DNA from: Vibrio sp. Hep-1b-8
Lineage (GTDB): Bacteria; Pseudomonadota; Gammaproteobacteria; Enterobacterales; Vibrionaceae
Assembly (NCBI RefSeq): GCF_006124995.1
Contig: NZ_QEWN01000142.1
Span: 1-64,000, forward strand
DNA: 64,000 bases
Reading direction: 5' to 3'
Position 1 is the first letter of the stretch. The number at the start of each line of letters is the position of its first letter. The notes under the pieces are model-generated. The model worked only from the letters and a program-made list of their open reading frames with translations. It made no database searches and had not been told where the DNA came from. The position numbers and the translations under genes were made by a program. Of the stretch, positions 34,922 through 43,244 are shown one piece after another.

Positions 34922-36243
34922 TGCTGGCTCTTGCAGAACGCCTATCTCAATACAAAACCAAAGGTCTGACTTGCCGTCCGGTTGCGTCAGGTAAGTTGGT
35001 GCGAGTGGTTGGCCTGACGCTGGAAGCTACCGGATGCAGAGCGCCAATTGGGAGCTTATGTAAAGTTGAGACCATGCACGGCGAAATGGAAGCCGAGGTA
35101 GTGGGCTTCTCAGGTGACAATCTCTTCTTGATGCCTAGCGAGCAGATCACAGGTGTGCTCCCTGGTGCTAAAGTGACACCGATGACGAGCGAAACGGGTC
35201 TGCCAGTTGGGATGGAGTTGCTCGGTCGGGTTATTGACGGCGTAGGTAACCCACTGGATGGTTTAGGGCCGATCTACACCGAAAAACGCGCCTCCTTCAA
35301 TGCGGATCCCATTAACCCATTAGCACGTAAACCGATTTCTGAACCTCTTGATGTCGGCATCAAAGCCATTAATGGATTACTCACCGTTGGTAAAGGCCAG
35401 CGTATCGGTCTATTTGCAGGTTCCGGTGTCGGTAAGTCGGTGACACTAGGTATGATGACGCGAGGCACAACGGCTCAAGTTGTCGTCGTGGGCTTGATTG
35501 GTGAGCGTGGACGAGAAGTTAAAGAATTCATTGAAGAAATCCTCGGTGTCGATGGTCGACAGCGCTCTGTCGTTGTCGCTGCGCCAGCCGACTCGTCTCC
35601 ACTAATGCGTTTGAAAGGGTGTCAGACCGCGCTAACCATTGCTGAGTACTTTCGTGATCAGGGCTTAGACGTCCTGTTGCTGATGGACTCACTAACCCGC
35701 TTCGCGCAGGCACAACGTGAAATCGCTTTATCGGTAGGAGAACCTCCGGCAACCAAAGGTTATCCACCTTCCGTGTTTGCCAAATTACCTGCTTTGGTAG
35801 AGCGAGCGGGTAACGGTAGTCCGGAGCAAGGCTCGATTACCGCATTCTTTACCGTGCTGACCGAAGGGGATGACTTGCAAGATCCAATCGCAGACGCCTC
35901 ACGAGCCATTTTGGATGGTCACGTGGTGTTGTCGCGTGAGATGGCGGATGCAGGGCACTACCCCGCGATTGATGTTGAAAAATCGGTCAGTCGTGTAATG
36001 CCACAGATCACCTCCGAAGAACATGTCCTAATGTCGAAAGCGGTGCGCCAAGTTCTCTCTATCTGTCGTAAGAATCAAGACCTAGTATCGATTGGTGCAT
36101 ACAAGCCGGGTACCGATCCGGCGATTGATGGTGCATTCACTCTCAAGCCTAAGCTTGATATTTACTTGCAACAAACAATGAAAGAGACCGTACCTTATGA
36201 CATGTGTATCAACATGCTACGTGGTCTGCTGCAGGGTGATTAA
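34921..36243 (+). CDS. fliI: Flagellum-specific ATPase FliI
   Basis: FliI is the F1-beta-like ATPase of the flagellar type III export apparatus. The 440-residue protein starts at GTG. It shows Walker A AGSGVGKS (166-173), the GERGREV segment of this family, Walker B-like LLLMDSLTRFAQAQREI, and SVFAKLPALVERAGNG. It is translationally coupled to fliH and separated from fliJ by 5 bp. Sequence and length are entirely typical. Confidence 0.97.
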   Translation: MLALAERLSQYKTKGLTCRPVASGKLVRVVGLTLEATGCRAPIGSLCKVETMHGEMEAEVVGFSGDNLFLMPSEQITGVLPGAKVTPMTSETGLPVGMELLGRVIDGVGNPLDGLGPIYTEKRASFNADPINPLARKPISEPLDVGIKAINGLLTVGKGQRIGLFAGSGVGKSVTLGMMTRGTTAQVVVVGLIGERGREVKEFIEEILGVDGRQRSVVVAAPADSSPLMRLKGCQTALTIAEYFRDQGLDVLLLMDSLTRFAQAQREIALSVGEPPATKGYPPSVFAKLPALVERAGNGSPEQGSITAFFTVLTEGDDLQDPIADASRAILDGHVVLSREMADAGHYPAIDVEKSVSRVMPQITSEEHVLMSKAVRQVLSICRKNQDLVSIGAYKPGTDPAIDGAFTLKPKLDIYLQQTMKETVPYDMCINMLRGLLQGD

Positions 36244-36248
36244 CGCTT

Positions 36249-36689
36249 ATGGATAATGCACTGGAGTTTTTGTTAGAGCAGGCCAAAGAGCGCGAAAACC
36301 AAGCAGTATTGGCGTTAAACCAAGCTCGCAATGAGCTTGAAAGCTACTATCAGCAGCTTGAGCAAATTGAAAAGTATCGCCTTGATTACTGTCAGCAGTT
36401 GGTTGACCGTGGACAACAAGGTTTGACCGCTAGTCAGTACTCGCATTTAAACCGTTTTTTAACCACTTTAGATGAGACCTTGTCTAAGCAGAAGCAAGCC
36501 GAGTCGCATTTCAAAGGCCAGGTTAATAACTGCGAGCATAACTGGTTAGAGAGTCGAAAGCAGCGTCGTTCATACGAGTGGCTTATTGAGAAAAAACAAA
36601 CCGAAAAGCAGCGTCTGCAAAATATCAGGGAGCAAAAGCAGATGGATGAATTTTCTACCCTTCAGTACTCACGTCGAATTTCGAACTAA
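36249..36689 (+). CDS. fliJ: Flagellar export stalk protein FliJ
   Basis: FliJ is a coiled-coil protein at the centre of the FliI hexamer that promotes export. The 146-residue protein is almost wholly helical and charged (LEFLLEQAKERENQAVLALN through EQKQMDEFS), as in the family. It follows fliI by 5 bp and ends the fliE-fliJ operon. The next gene has its own sigma-54 promoter. Confidence 0.93.
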   Translation: MDNALEFLLEQAKERENQAVLALNQARNELESYYQQLEQIEKYRLDYCQQLVDRGQQGLTASQYSHLNRFLTTLDETLSKQKQAESHFKGQVNNCEHNWLESRKQRRSYEWLIEKKQTEKQRLQNIREQKQMDEFSTLQYSRRISN

Positions 36690-36729
36690 CCTCTCACTTC
36701 TGTGAGCAAAGTCATTCTTTGATTATCGT

Positions 36730-36745
36730 TGGCGTGTTTCTTGCA
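36730..36745 (+). promoter_or_regulatory. Sigma-54 promoter of fliK operon
   Basis: TGGCGTGTTTCTTGCA has GG at 36731-36732 and GC at 36743-36744, spacing of 10. It lies about 90 bp upstream of the fliK ATG at 36833. It should drive fliKLMNOPQR-flhB under FlrC. Confidence 0.92.
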
Positions 36746-36832
36746 GACATCTAATCCAACTTGTATGCAATGAATCGGCGTCTTTGCCGCGTAGAGCCTT
36801 CTCGGCGTGAAGCAACTGAGAGTGAACCTGGT

Positions 36833-38863
36833 ATGAATATCAATTTATCATCGGTATCGGAAAGTCCAAAAGTGACTAAGACCACCACTGACGGTGGTGA
36901 CGCGAGTGTCGAAAGCTCCGAGTCTGGCGGTTTCTTTGCCAAATTAGCGGCGTTAATAAAAGGTGAGACTAGCACTAAAGAGAGCGCAGGTAAGGTAGAG
37001 GGTGCAGAGGCCAGTGCCGAGCAAACGTCGGTATCTAAAGGTGAGTCGGGCGTTAGCGACGTAAAAGCGCAAGCGACAGAGAGCCAAAGTGTCGATGAAC
37101 TTCTCGTGTCTGATGAAAGTGAGGCGGAAGACGCTGACACAGCTAGGGTCACGAAAGATGTTGCTCAAAGTGCCAAGCCTGAGATCTCACAACAAGACGA
37201 AAACTCTCATTCAGCGGCGAAAATTGTCTCTGAAAATGACGAAGTATTGCAGCGACTTGATACTGCGAATAAAGCGCTACAACCGGCTGACGGCAAAGAG
37301 TTGCCACAGGATCAGATTGATACTCAACACCGTGTCTCACAAAAAATCTCGGCTGCAGAAGAGCAACAAAACGTCTCTTCTGACGCCACTAAAGTGACTG
37401 CAACTGACAGCCAGTCTAGACAAGAGATGGCCCCGAGTGGTGAACCAACCTCAAAAGTCAGTGACAGTGATAGCCTAAAGCAGCAAGTTGTTATGAAGGC
37501 GGACGGTGAAGACGTTATCGTACCCGCTTCAGCACAAAAATTTATTCAGCAAGACAGTCAAGTAGTTGCTGACGAAGAGAGCGGCAGTCAGGTGGCGCAA
37601 CAAGCCGCAGTGTTAAGTGCCTCTGTTGCAAAGGTTAACAAAGACAACACGTTACCACAGGAAACGGCAGAACTGTCCGCGGTTGCCCTTGATGAGACAG
37701 CGCTCAGCGCAGAAGTCATGATGAAACAGAGCCCAGCCGACGGCTCTGAAGAAGAAAATGATGCCTCAGCTAATGATGTGGGGCTAGCGGCAGGGGCTAT
37801 TGCCGCTAGCACAGTGGCGGCGACCAAGGTGACAGATAAGCCAAGTAAATCTTTAGCCACCGCACTAGACAGTGCACAGCCAAGCAACCAAGTGATGATG
37901 TCTGCGAGTGATGTGGCCAGTGAAGCACCGGCGGATGTAACCATTGCTGCCGCGGCTGTTACGGCAGGGGCGATTCCTTGGGCTTCCACCAATGAACCCG
38001 CGTTAACTGATGAAGTGTCGATCAAGCCAGAAACGCCACCAAAAGCGCAACAAGCGGCGGTGGCTCAGTCGGTTCATCAGGCACTTACCACACAGCAAGC
38101 TCAAGCCCAAATGGCCCAGACAGCGGCACAAATGTCGCAACAACAATCCGCTGTTTCTGCGATGCCAACGGACTTGATGGCAAGCCAGATGCAACAAGTG
38201 GCAGCAACGCCTCACGCGGCGCTTACACAGGATCAGGCAGTGCTTAAAGCGGCACTGGGTGCAAAAGCGGCAGGTTCGCTCGGTAAGCTAGTCGGCGGTA
38301 AAGATGGTGGTCAGCCCGCCTCGGAGTCGAGTTCGGCTTTTGCTCAGCAACTCGCTCAGGTATCGGGGCAGCAAGGCCCTAACTCGTTAGGTCAGATACG
38401 CGCAGAGCAAGCGGCGGCGCAAGTGCCATTGCAACTGACGCGAGAAATAGCTGGAGAACAAGTGGCAGAGCGAGTTCAGATGATGATGTCGAAAAACCTA
38501 AAGAACATCGACATTCGCTTAGATCCCCCTGAATTGGGTCGTATGCAAATTCGTATGAATATGAATGGAGATGTGGCTACGGTTCATTTTACCGTCGCCA
38601 ATCAGCAAGCTCGCGATGTGATTGAACAATCAATGCCAAGATTACGTGAGATGCTTGCCCAGCAGGGTGTACAATTAGGTGACAGCTCAGTTCAGCAGCA
38701 GGCTTCCGGTCAGCAGCAGAGACGCTACGCAGATAACGGACAGGGTAATTCTGGTCAGGGAAGCAGCGGTCAGGGCTTGTTTGGTGAAGAAAACCTTGAA
38801 CCAGACATCAATCTTGATTTGAATGTCGCTGCAAAGCGTGATGGAATTAGCTATTACGCTTAA
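36833..38863 (+). CDS. fliK: Flagellar hook-length control protein FliK
   Basis: FliK measures hook length and switches export specificity through FlhB. The 676-residue protein from MNINLSSVSE has a long, low-complexity Ser/Ala/Glu/Gln region (about residues 1-520) that acts as ruler and linker. It ends with the conserved FliK C-terminal domain (NIDIRLDPPELGRMQIRM and ATVHFTVANQQARDVIEQSM). An upstream in-frame extension to 36761 begins right after the promoter and looks unlike family members, so I prefer 36833. No strong ribosome-binding site is visible there. Confidence 0.92.
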   Translation: MNINLSSVSESPKVTKTTTDGGDASVESSESGGFFAKLAALIKGETSTKESAGKVEGAEASAEQTSVSKGESGVSDVKAQATESQSVDELLVSDESEAEDADTARVTKDVAQSAKPEISQQDENSHSAAKIVSENDEVLQRLDTANKALQPADGKELPQDQIDTQHRVSQKISAAEEQQNVSSDATKVTATDSQSRQEMAPSGEPTSKVSDSDSLKQQVVMKADGEDVIVPASAQKFIQQDSQVVADEESGSQVAQQAAVLSASVAKVNKDNTLPQETAELSAVALDETALSAEVMMKQSPADGSEEENDASANDVGLAAGAIAASTVAATKVTDKPSKSLATALDSAQPSNQVMMSASDVASEAPADVTIAAAAVTAGAIPWASTNEPALTDEVSIKPETPPKAQQAAVAQSVHQALTTQQAQAQMAQTAAQMSQQQSAVSAMPTDLMASQMQQVAATPHAALTQDQAVLKAALGAKAAGSLGKLVGGKDGGQPASESSSAFAQQLAQVSGQQGPNSLGQIRAEQAAAQVPLQLTREIAGEQVAERVQMMMSKNLKNIDIRLDPPELGRMQIRMNMNGDVATVHFTVANQQARDVIEQSMPRLREMLAQQGVQLGDSSVQQQASGQQQRRYADNGQGNSGQGSSGQGLFGEENLEPDINLDLNVAAKRDGISYYA

Positions 38864-38898
38864 ACTGTAAAAAACAAAGAGATAGAGAACGTTAAGTT

Positions 38899-39396
38899 AT
38901 GGCAGTTGAAGAAATCGAAACGGAAGCGCCCAAAGGCAAAGGTAAGCTGATCATTATCATCATTGCTGCCGTGGTGTTACTCGCGGGTGGCGGTGGTGCT
39001 GCATTTTTCTTGATGGGTTCGGATGATTCTGCGGAAACCGCTCAGACCACCCAGCCGCAAATGGCTGCGCCTGTCGATCCTGTCGCTTACGTTAATATTC
39101 CCCAACCGTTTTTATTTAATGTCACAGGCGACAAAAAAGATCGCTTAGTACAGATTAAGGTACAGTTGATGGTTCGTGGTTCAGAGAACGAAAATCTCGC
39201 CCGCTACCACTCTCCTCTGATTGAAAGTTCATTATTGAGTACGTTTGCGTCGGCGACCGTTGATCAATTGCGTACTGCCAATGGCCGTGTCGAACTGCGA
39301 GAAAAAGCGACCGACGACATTAAAGCAAGCTTGAATCGCGCGGTAGGTCAACCAGTGATTGAGCGTGTGCTATTTACCGATTTTGTAATGCAGTAG
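38899..39396 (+). CDS. fliL: Flagellar basal body-associated protein FliL
   Basis: FliL is a single-pass inner membrane protein that supports stator function and torque. The 165-residue protein has a short cytoplasmic N-terminus, a membrane helix at 17-39 (LIIIIIAAVVLLAGGGGAAF), and a periplasmic SPFH-like domain (YVNIPQPFLFNVTG, VQIKVQLMVRG, REKATDDIKASLNRAVG). It follows fliK by 35 bp and precedes fliM by 7 bp. Confidence 0.95.
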   Translation: MAVEEIETEAPKGKGKLIIIIIAAVVLLAGGGGAAFFLMGSDDSAETAQTTQPQMAAPVDPVAYVNIPQPFLFNVTGDKKDRLVQIKVQLMVRGSENENLARYHSPLIESSLLSTFASATVDQLRTANGRVELREKATDDIKASLNRAVGQPVIERVLFTDFVMQ

Positions 39397-39403
39397 GTGA
39401 TGC

Positions 39404-40453
39404 GTGACTGATCTATTAAGCCAAGACGAAATTGATGCCCTGCTCCATGGAGTCGATGACGTTGATGATATAGAAGACGAATCGCCCGAGTCGGATGCCA
39501 GTGCTGTAGACTTCGACTTCTCCTCGCAAGACCGCATTGTTCGTGGTCGTATGCCAACGCTCGAATTGATCAATGAGCGTTTTGCCCGCCATTTGCGGAT
39601 TAGTCTGTTTAATATGCTAAGGAAGACGGCAGAAGTCTCTATCAATGGCGTTCAGATGATGAAGTTTGGTGAGTACCAAAATACGCTGTATGTGCCTACC
39701 AGCCTTAATATGGTGCGCTTTAGACCGTTGAAAGGTACGGCTCTGGTTACCATGGAAGCACGTCTAGTCTTCATTCTAGTAGAAAACTTTTTTGGGGGTG
39801 ATGGCCGCTTCCATGCCCGTATCGAAGGTCGAGAGTTTACACCGACCGAGCGTCGAATTGTGCAGCTATTGCTGAAGATCGTTTTTGAAGATTACAAAGA
39901 AGCTTGGTCTCCAGTTATGGGAGTCGAGTTTGAGTACCTCGATTCGGAAGTGAACCCGAGTATGGCTAACATTGTTAGCCCGACAGAGGTGATAGTCGTC
40001 AGTTCATTCCATATTGAGGTTGACGGTGGTGGTGGTGATTTCCACGTGGTTATGCCGTACTCTATGGTTGAACCAATTCGTGAGTTGCTCGATGCCGGTG
40101 TTCAGTCTGACAAAATGGAAACAGACGTTCGTTGGAGCACGGCGCTTCGTGAGGAAATTATGGATGTGCCAGTCAACTTCCGTGTCGATTTACTAGAGCA
40201 AGATATCTCATTGCGTGATTTGATGGAGCTACAACCGGGTGACATCATCCCGATCAATATGCCAGAACACGCTGTGATGTTTGTTGAAGAACTGCCAACA
40301 TTCCGAGTGAAAATGGGGCGCTTAGGTGAGAAATTAGCAGTTCAGGTATCAGAGAAAATTAAACGCCCTGATGTGGTTAAAACGGATATCGCCTTCCTCG
40401 GAAAAGATGTTATTTCTGAGTTAGAAGAAGACGATGGCGAAATCGAAGATTAA
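39404..40453 (+). CDS. fliM: Flagellar motor switch protein FliM
   Basis: FliM forms the C ring and binds phosphorylated CheY. The 349-residue protein starts at GTG with the CheY-binding N-terminal segment (LLSQDEIDALLHGVDD). The CheC-like middle domain contains the GGDGR-type loop (VENFFGGDGRFHARIEGREF), and a FliN-homologous C-terminal domain follows (ISLRDLMELQPGDIIPINMP). Length is typical. It is followed after 21 bp by fliN. Confidence 0.97.
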   Translation: MTDLLSQDEIDALLHGVDDVDDIEDESPESDASAVDFDFSSQDRIVRGRMPTLELINERFARHLRISLFNMLRKTAEVSINGVQMMKFGEYQNTLYVPTSLNMVRFRPLKGTALVTMEARLVFILVENFFGGDGRFHARIEGREFTPTERRIVQLLLKIVFEDYKEAWSPVMGVEFEYLDSEVNPSMANIVSPTEVIVVSSFHIEVDGGGGDFHVVMPYSMVEPIRELLDAGVQSDKMETDVRWSTALREEIMDVPVNFRVDLLEQDISLRDLMELQPGDIIPINMPEHAVMFVEELPTFRVKMGRLGEKLAVQVSEKIKRPDVVKTDIAFLGKDVISELEEDDGEIED

Positions 40454-40474
40454 GAGAATAAATAGGTAACAGGT

Positions 40475-40885
40475 ATGGAACCGAGTGACGACCAAAAACT
40501 GGCGGACGAATGGGCTGCGGCATTAGGTGAAGATCCGAATGCGCCAGATATTGATGTAGATGAAGTGATGTCCGCTCAGCTTGATGAGTTAAAGGACACT
40601 TCTTCGCCAATCTCAGACGATGAGCGTCGCAAGCTGGATACGATCTTAGATATACCAGTGACGATTTCCATGGAAGTGGGTCGCTCTCAAATCAGTATTC
40701 GTAACTTACTCCAGTTAAACCAAGGTTCGGTTGTTGAGCTAGAGCGCTTGGCGGGTGAGTCATTAGATGTACTGGTGAATGGCACCCTAATTGCGCACGG
40801 TGAAGTGGTTGTGGTTAACGATAAGTTTGGTATTCGTTTGACCGACGTAATCAGCCAGACAGAGCGCATCAAGAAACTGCGATAA
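40475..40885 (+). CDS. fliN: Flagellar motor switch protein FliN
   Basis: FliN completes the C ring and helps dock the export ATPase complex. The 136-residue protein has an acidic N-terminal half (LADEWAAALGEDPNAPDIDV) and the conserved SpoA/FliN domain (DIPVTISMEVGRSQISIRNL, LNQGSVVELERLAGESLDV, GEVVVVNDKFGIRLTDV). It lies between fliM and fliO in the usual order. Confidence 0.97.
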   Translation: MEPSDDQKLADEWAAALGEDPNAPDIDVDEVMSAQLDELKDTSSPISDDERRKLDTILDIPVTISMEVGRSQISIRNLLQLNQGSVVELERLAGESLDVLVNGTLIAHGEVVVVNDKFGIRLTDVISQTERIKKLR

Positions 40886-40898
40886 TGTTAGGTAACGT

Positions 40899-41303
40899 AT
40901 GACTTTCAAAGTTAGAGAGTACTTACTTTACTCTCTCAGTGTACTTTCTCCTTCCGCACTGGCTGCCGCTCCAGGCAGCCAACTAGACTGGGCGACCACT
41001 TTTGGGTCGCTCGTGTTCGTTGTGGCCTTTATTTTGTTGCTAGCTTGGCTATTGAAACGCATGCGAGTCCCCGCATTGATCAATCAGAAAGGTCTGAGCG
41101 TTGTGCGCCAAATTGCGGTTGGGCATCGAGAAAGGATTGTGATTGTTCAAGCGGGTGAAGAGCAGTTTTTAGTGGGGGTGACGCCTCAATCGATTCAACT
41201 TATCTCAAAGCTGGATAAACCTTTGTCTCAGGAGGAGATGGCTAACGGTCCGTTTGCAAGTCAACTGACTCAGCTGTTGAAGAAGAATGATAAAAACAAC
41301 TAA
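40899..41303 (+). CDS. fliO: Flagellar biosynthetic protein FliO
   Basis: FliO helps assemble the FliP ring of the export gate. The 134-residue protein has one membrane helix (FGSLVFVVAFILLLAWLLKR) and a cytoplasmic domain with the family pattern GLSVVRQIAVGHRERIVIVQ followed by EEQFLVGVTP. It overlaps the start of fliP by 17 bp. The N-terminal hydrophobic stretch may act as a signal sequence. Confidence 0.92.
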   Translation: MTFKVREYLLYSLSVLSPSALAAAPGSQLDWATTFGSLVFVVAFILLLAWLLKRMRVPALINQKGLSVVRQIAVGHRERIVIVQAGEEQFLVGVTPQSIQLISKLDKPLSQEEMANGPFASQLTQLLKKNDKNN

Positions 41304-42162
41304 TTTGGCGACCATTGTTCTGACGCTTGTACTGACCCTTTTTTCTGGGTTAGCGTTAGCGCAGCAAGAGATAGATACCTCGATTCCTGCCAATATCGCT
41401 CCGAGTGACTCGGTGACCGTAACGGCAATGGAGAAAGAGCAGGGCGCGTCTAAAACCATCTCAACCGGAAGTTTTACAGGCGGTGGTGGCGGAATTCCAG
41501 CCTTTACCATGACCACTAATGCGGACGGCAGTGAAGACTACTCAATCAACTTGCAAATCTTAGCCTTGATGACCATGCTCGGCTTCCTGCCAGCCATGGT
41601 TATTTTGATGACGTCGTTCACGCGTATTGTTGTGGTGATGTCTATTTTGCGTCAGGCCATGGGTTTGCAACAGACACCCTCGAACCAAGTGATCATAGGT
41701 ATCGCCATCTTCCTAACCTTCTTCATCATGTCGCCAGTACTGAGCAAGATTAATGATGATGCGATCCAGCCTTACATCAATGAGCAGATAACCGCGCGAC
41801 AAGCGTTTGACTTAGCTCAAACGCCAATGAAAGACTTTATGCTCAAGCAGACTCGGGTAAAGGACTTAGAAACCTTCGTCAATATCTCTGGTTCGACAGC
41901 GACAGCGCCGGAAGATGTGTCAATGGCGGTATTGATCCCAGCTTTCATCACCTCAGAACTCAAAACTGCATTCCAAATTGGTTTTATGCTGTTCTTACCG
42001 TTCTTAATCATTGACCTTGTGGTGGCTTCGGTTCTGATGGCAATGGGTATGATGATGCTATCGCCAATGATTGTCTCGTTACCTTTTAAATTGATGCTGT
42101 TCGTGTTGGTCGACGGCTGGAACCTGATATTGTCGACGTTAGCCGGCAGTTTCGCTTTGTGA
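41287..42162 (+). CDS. fliP: Flagellar type III export gate protein FliP
   Basis: FliP forms the core of the export gate with FliQ and FliR. The 291-residue protein begins with a cleavable signal peptide (LATIVLTLVLTLFSGLALAQ). Conserved membrane segments follow, such as ALMTMLGFLPAMVILMTSFT, RIVVVMSILRQAMGLQQTPS and IAIFLTFFIMSPVL, then EDVSMAVLIPAFITSELKTA and the C-terminal MMMLSPMIVSLPFKLMLFVL. It overlaps fliO and is 13 bp from fliQ. Confidence 0.97.
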   Translation: MIKTTNLATIVLTLVLTLFSGLALAQQEIDTSIPANIAPSDSVTVTAMEKEQGASKTISTGSFTGGGGGIPAFTMTTNADGSEDYSINLQILALMTMLGFLPAMVILMTSFTRIVVVMSILRQAMGLQQTPSNQVIIGIAIFLTFFIMSPVLSKINDDAIQPYINEQITARQAFDLAQTPMKDFMLKQTRVKDLETFVNISGSTATAPEDVSMAVLIPAFITSELKTAFQIGFMLFLPFLIIDLVVASVLMAMGMMMLSPMIVSLPFKLMLFVLVDGWNLILSTLAGSFAL

Positions 42163-42175
42163 CGGGAGGAAGCCA

Positions 42176-42445
42176 ATGACTCCTGAAATGTTTGTCGAGC
42201 TGTTTCGTGAATCGCTATGGATGGTTCTCATCATGGTGTGTGCGATCATTATTCCCAGTCTACTGATTGGTTTAGTGGTCGCTATCTTTCAAGCCGCAAC
42301 GTCCATTAACGAACAAACACTGAGCTTCTTGCCACGTTTGATTGTGACACTACTGGCTTTGATGCTGTTTGCTCACTGGATGACGCAGATGCTGATGGAG
42401 TTTTTCTTTAGCATGATCGAGCGTTTACCCCAGGTTCTCTACTAG
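42176..42445 (+). CDS. fliQ: Flagellar type III export gate protein FliQ
   Basis: The 89-residue protein has two membrane helices (LWMVLIMVCAIIIPSLLIGL and PRLIVTLLALMLFAHWM) linked by the conserved FQAATSINEQTLSFLP loop, as in all FliQ/SctS proteins. It stacks beneath FliP in the export gate. A GGGAGG ribosome-binding site precedes the ATG. Confidence 0.97.
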   Translation: MTPEMFVELFRESLWMVLIMVCAIIIPSLLIGLVVAIFQAATSINEQTLSFLPRLIVTLLALMLFAHWMTQMLMEFFFSMIERLPQVLY

Positions 42446-42453
42446 GTCTGACT

Positions 42454-43236
42454 ATGGAGTATCCGACTAGCCTAGTTTTAGATTGGATCGCCAATTACTT
42501 TTGGCCCTATACCCGCATTGCTGCCATGCTGATGGTGATGTCGGTGACGGGAGCGCGATTCGTGTCTACTCGGGTACGTCTCTATCTAGGTTTAGCGATC
42601 ACTTTTGCGGTGATGCCAGCTATCCCCGTGGTACCAGACAATATTGAACTAGTCTCTTTTGCGGGTTTTATGACTTTGCTAGAACAGATCATTATCGGTG
42701 TCGCGATGGGGACTGTGACCCAATTTATGATTCAAACCTTTGTTATTCTTGGTCAGATCCTCGGTATGCAGGCGAGTTTGGGTTTTGCCTCAATGGTTGA
42801 CCCAGCGAACGGTCAAAACACCCCATTGCTTGGTCAATTTTTTATGTTCCTTGCAACCATGTTTTTCCTCGCGACCGATGGTCATCTCAAAATGATAATG
42901 CTAGTGGTGATGAGTTTTAAATCCATCCCAATTGGAACGGGTTCATTAACGACTGTGGATTTTAGAGAACTGGCGTTATGGCTTGGAATCATGTTTAAAG
43001 TCGCGCTGAGTATGTCATTGTCTGGAATTATTGCGCTGCTAACGATCAACTTATCCTTCGGCGTGATGACACGTGCCGCCCCGCAGTTGAATATTTTCTC
43101 GCTCGGCTTCGCTTTTGCTTTGATGGTGGGTCTATTGATTTGTTGGTACATCATCGCCGGACTCTACAACCACTATGAGCTATTCTGGTTACAAGGTGAA
43201 CAACAGATCTGTTCCTTTATCAGGCTGAATTGTTAG
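42454..43236 (+). CDS. fliR: Flagellar type III export gate protein FliR
   Basis: The 260-residue polytopic protein has about six membrane helices and the FliR motifs (PYTRIAAMLMVMSVTGARFV, GQILGMQASLGFASMVDPAN, PIGTGSL). It completes the export gate with FliP and FliQ and contacts FlhB. It lies 8 bp after fliQ and 8 bp before flhB. Confidence 0.96.
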   Translation: MEYPTSLVLDWIANYFWPYTRIAAMLMVMSVTGARFVSTRVRLYLGLAITFAVMPAIPVVPDNIELVSFAGFMTLLEQIIIGVAMGTVTQFMIQTFVILGQILGMQASLGFASMVDPANGQNTPLLGQFFMFLATMFFLATDGHLKMIMLVVMSFKSIPIGTGSLTTVDFRELALWLGIMFKVALSMSLSGIIALLTINLSFGVMTRAAPQLNIFSLGFAFALMVGLLICWYIIAGLYNHYELFWLQGEQQICSFIRLNC

Positions 43237-43244
43237 GAGGCTGA

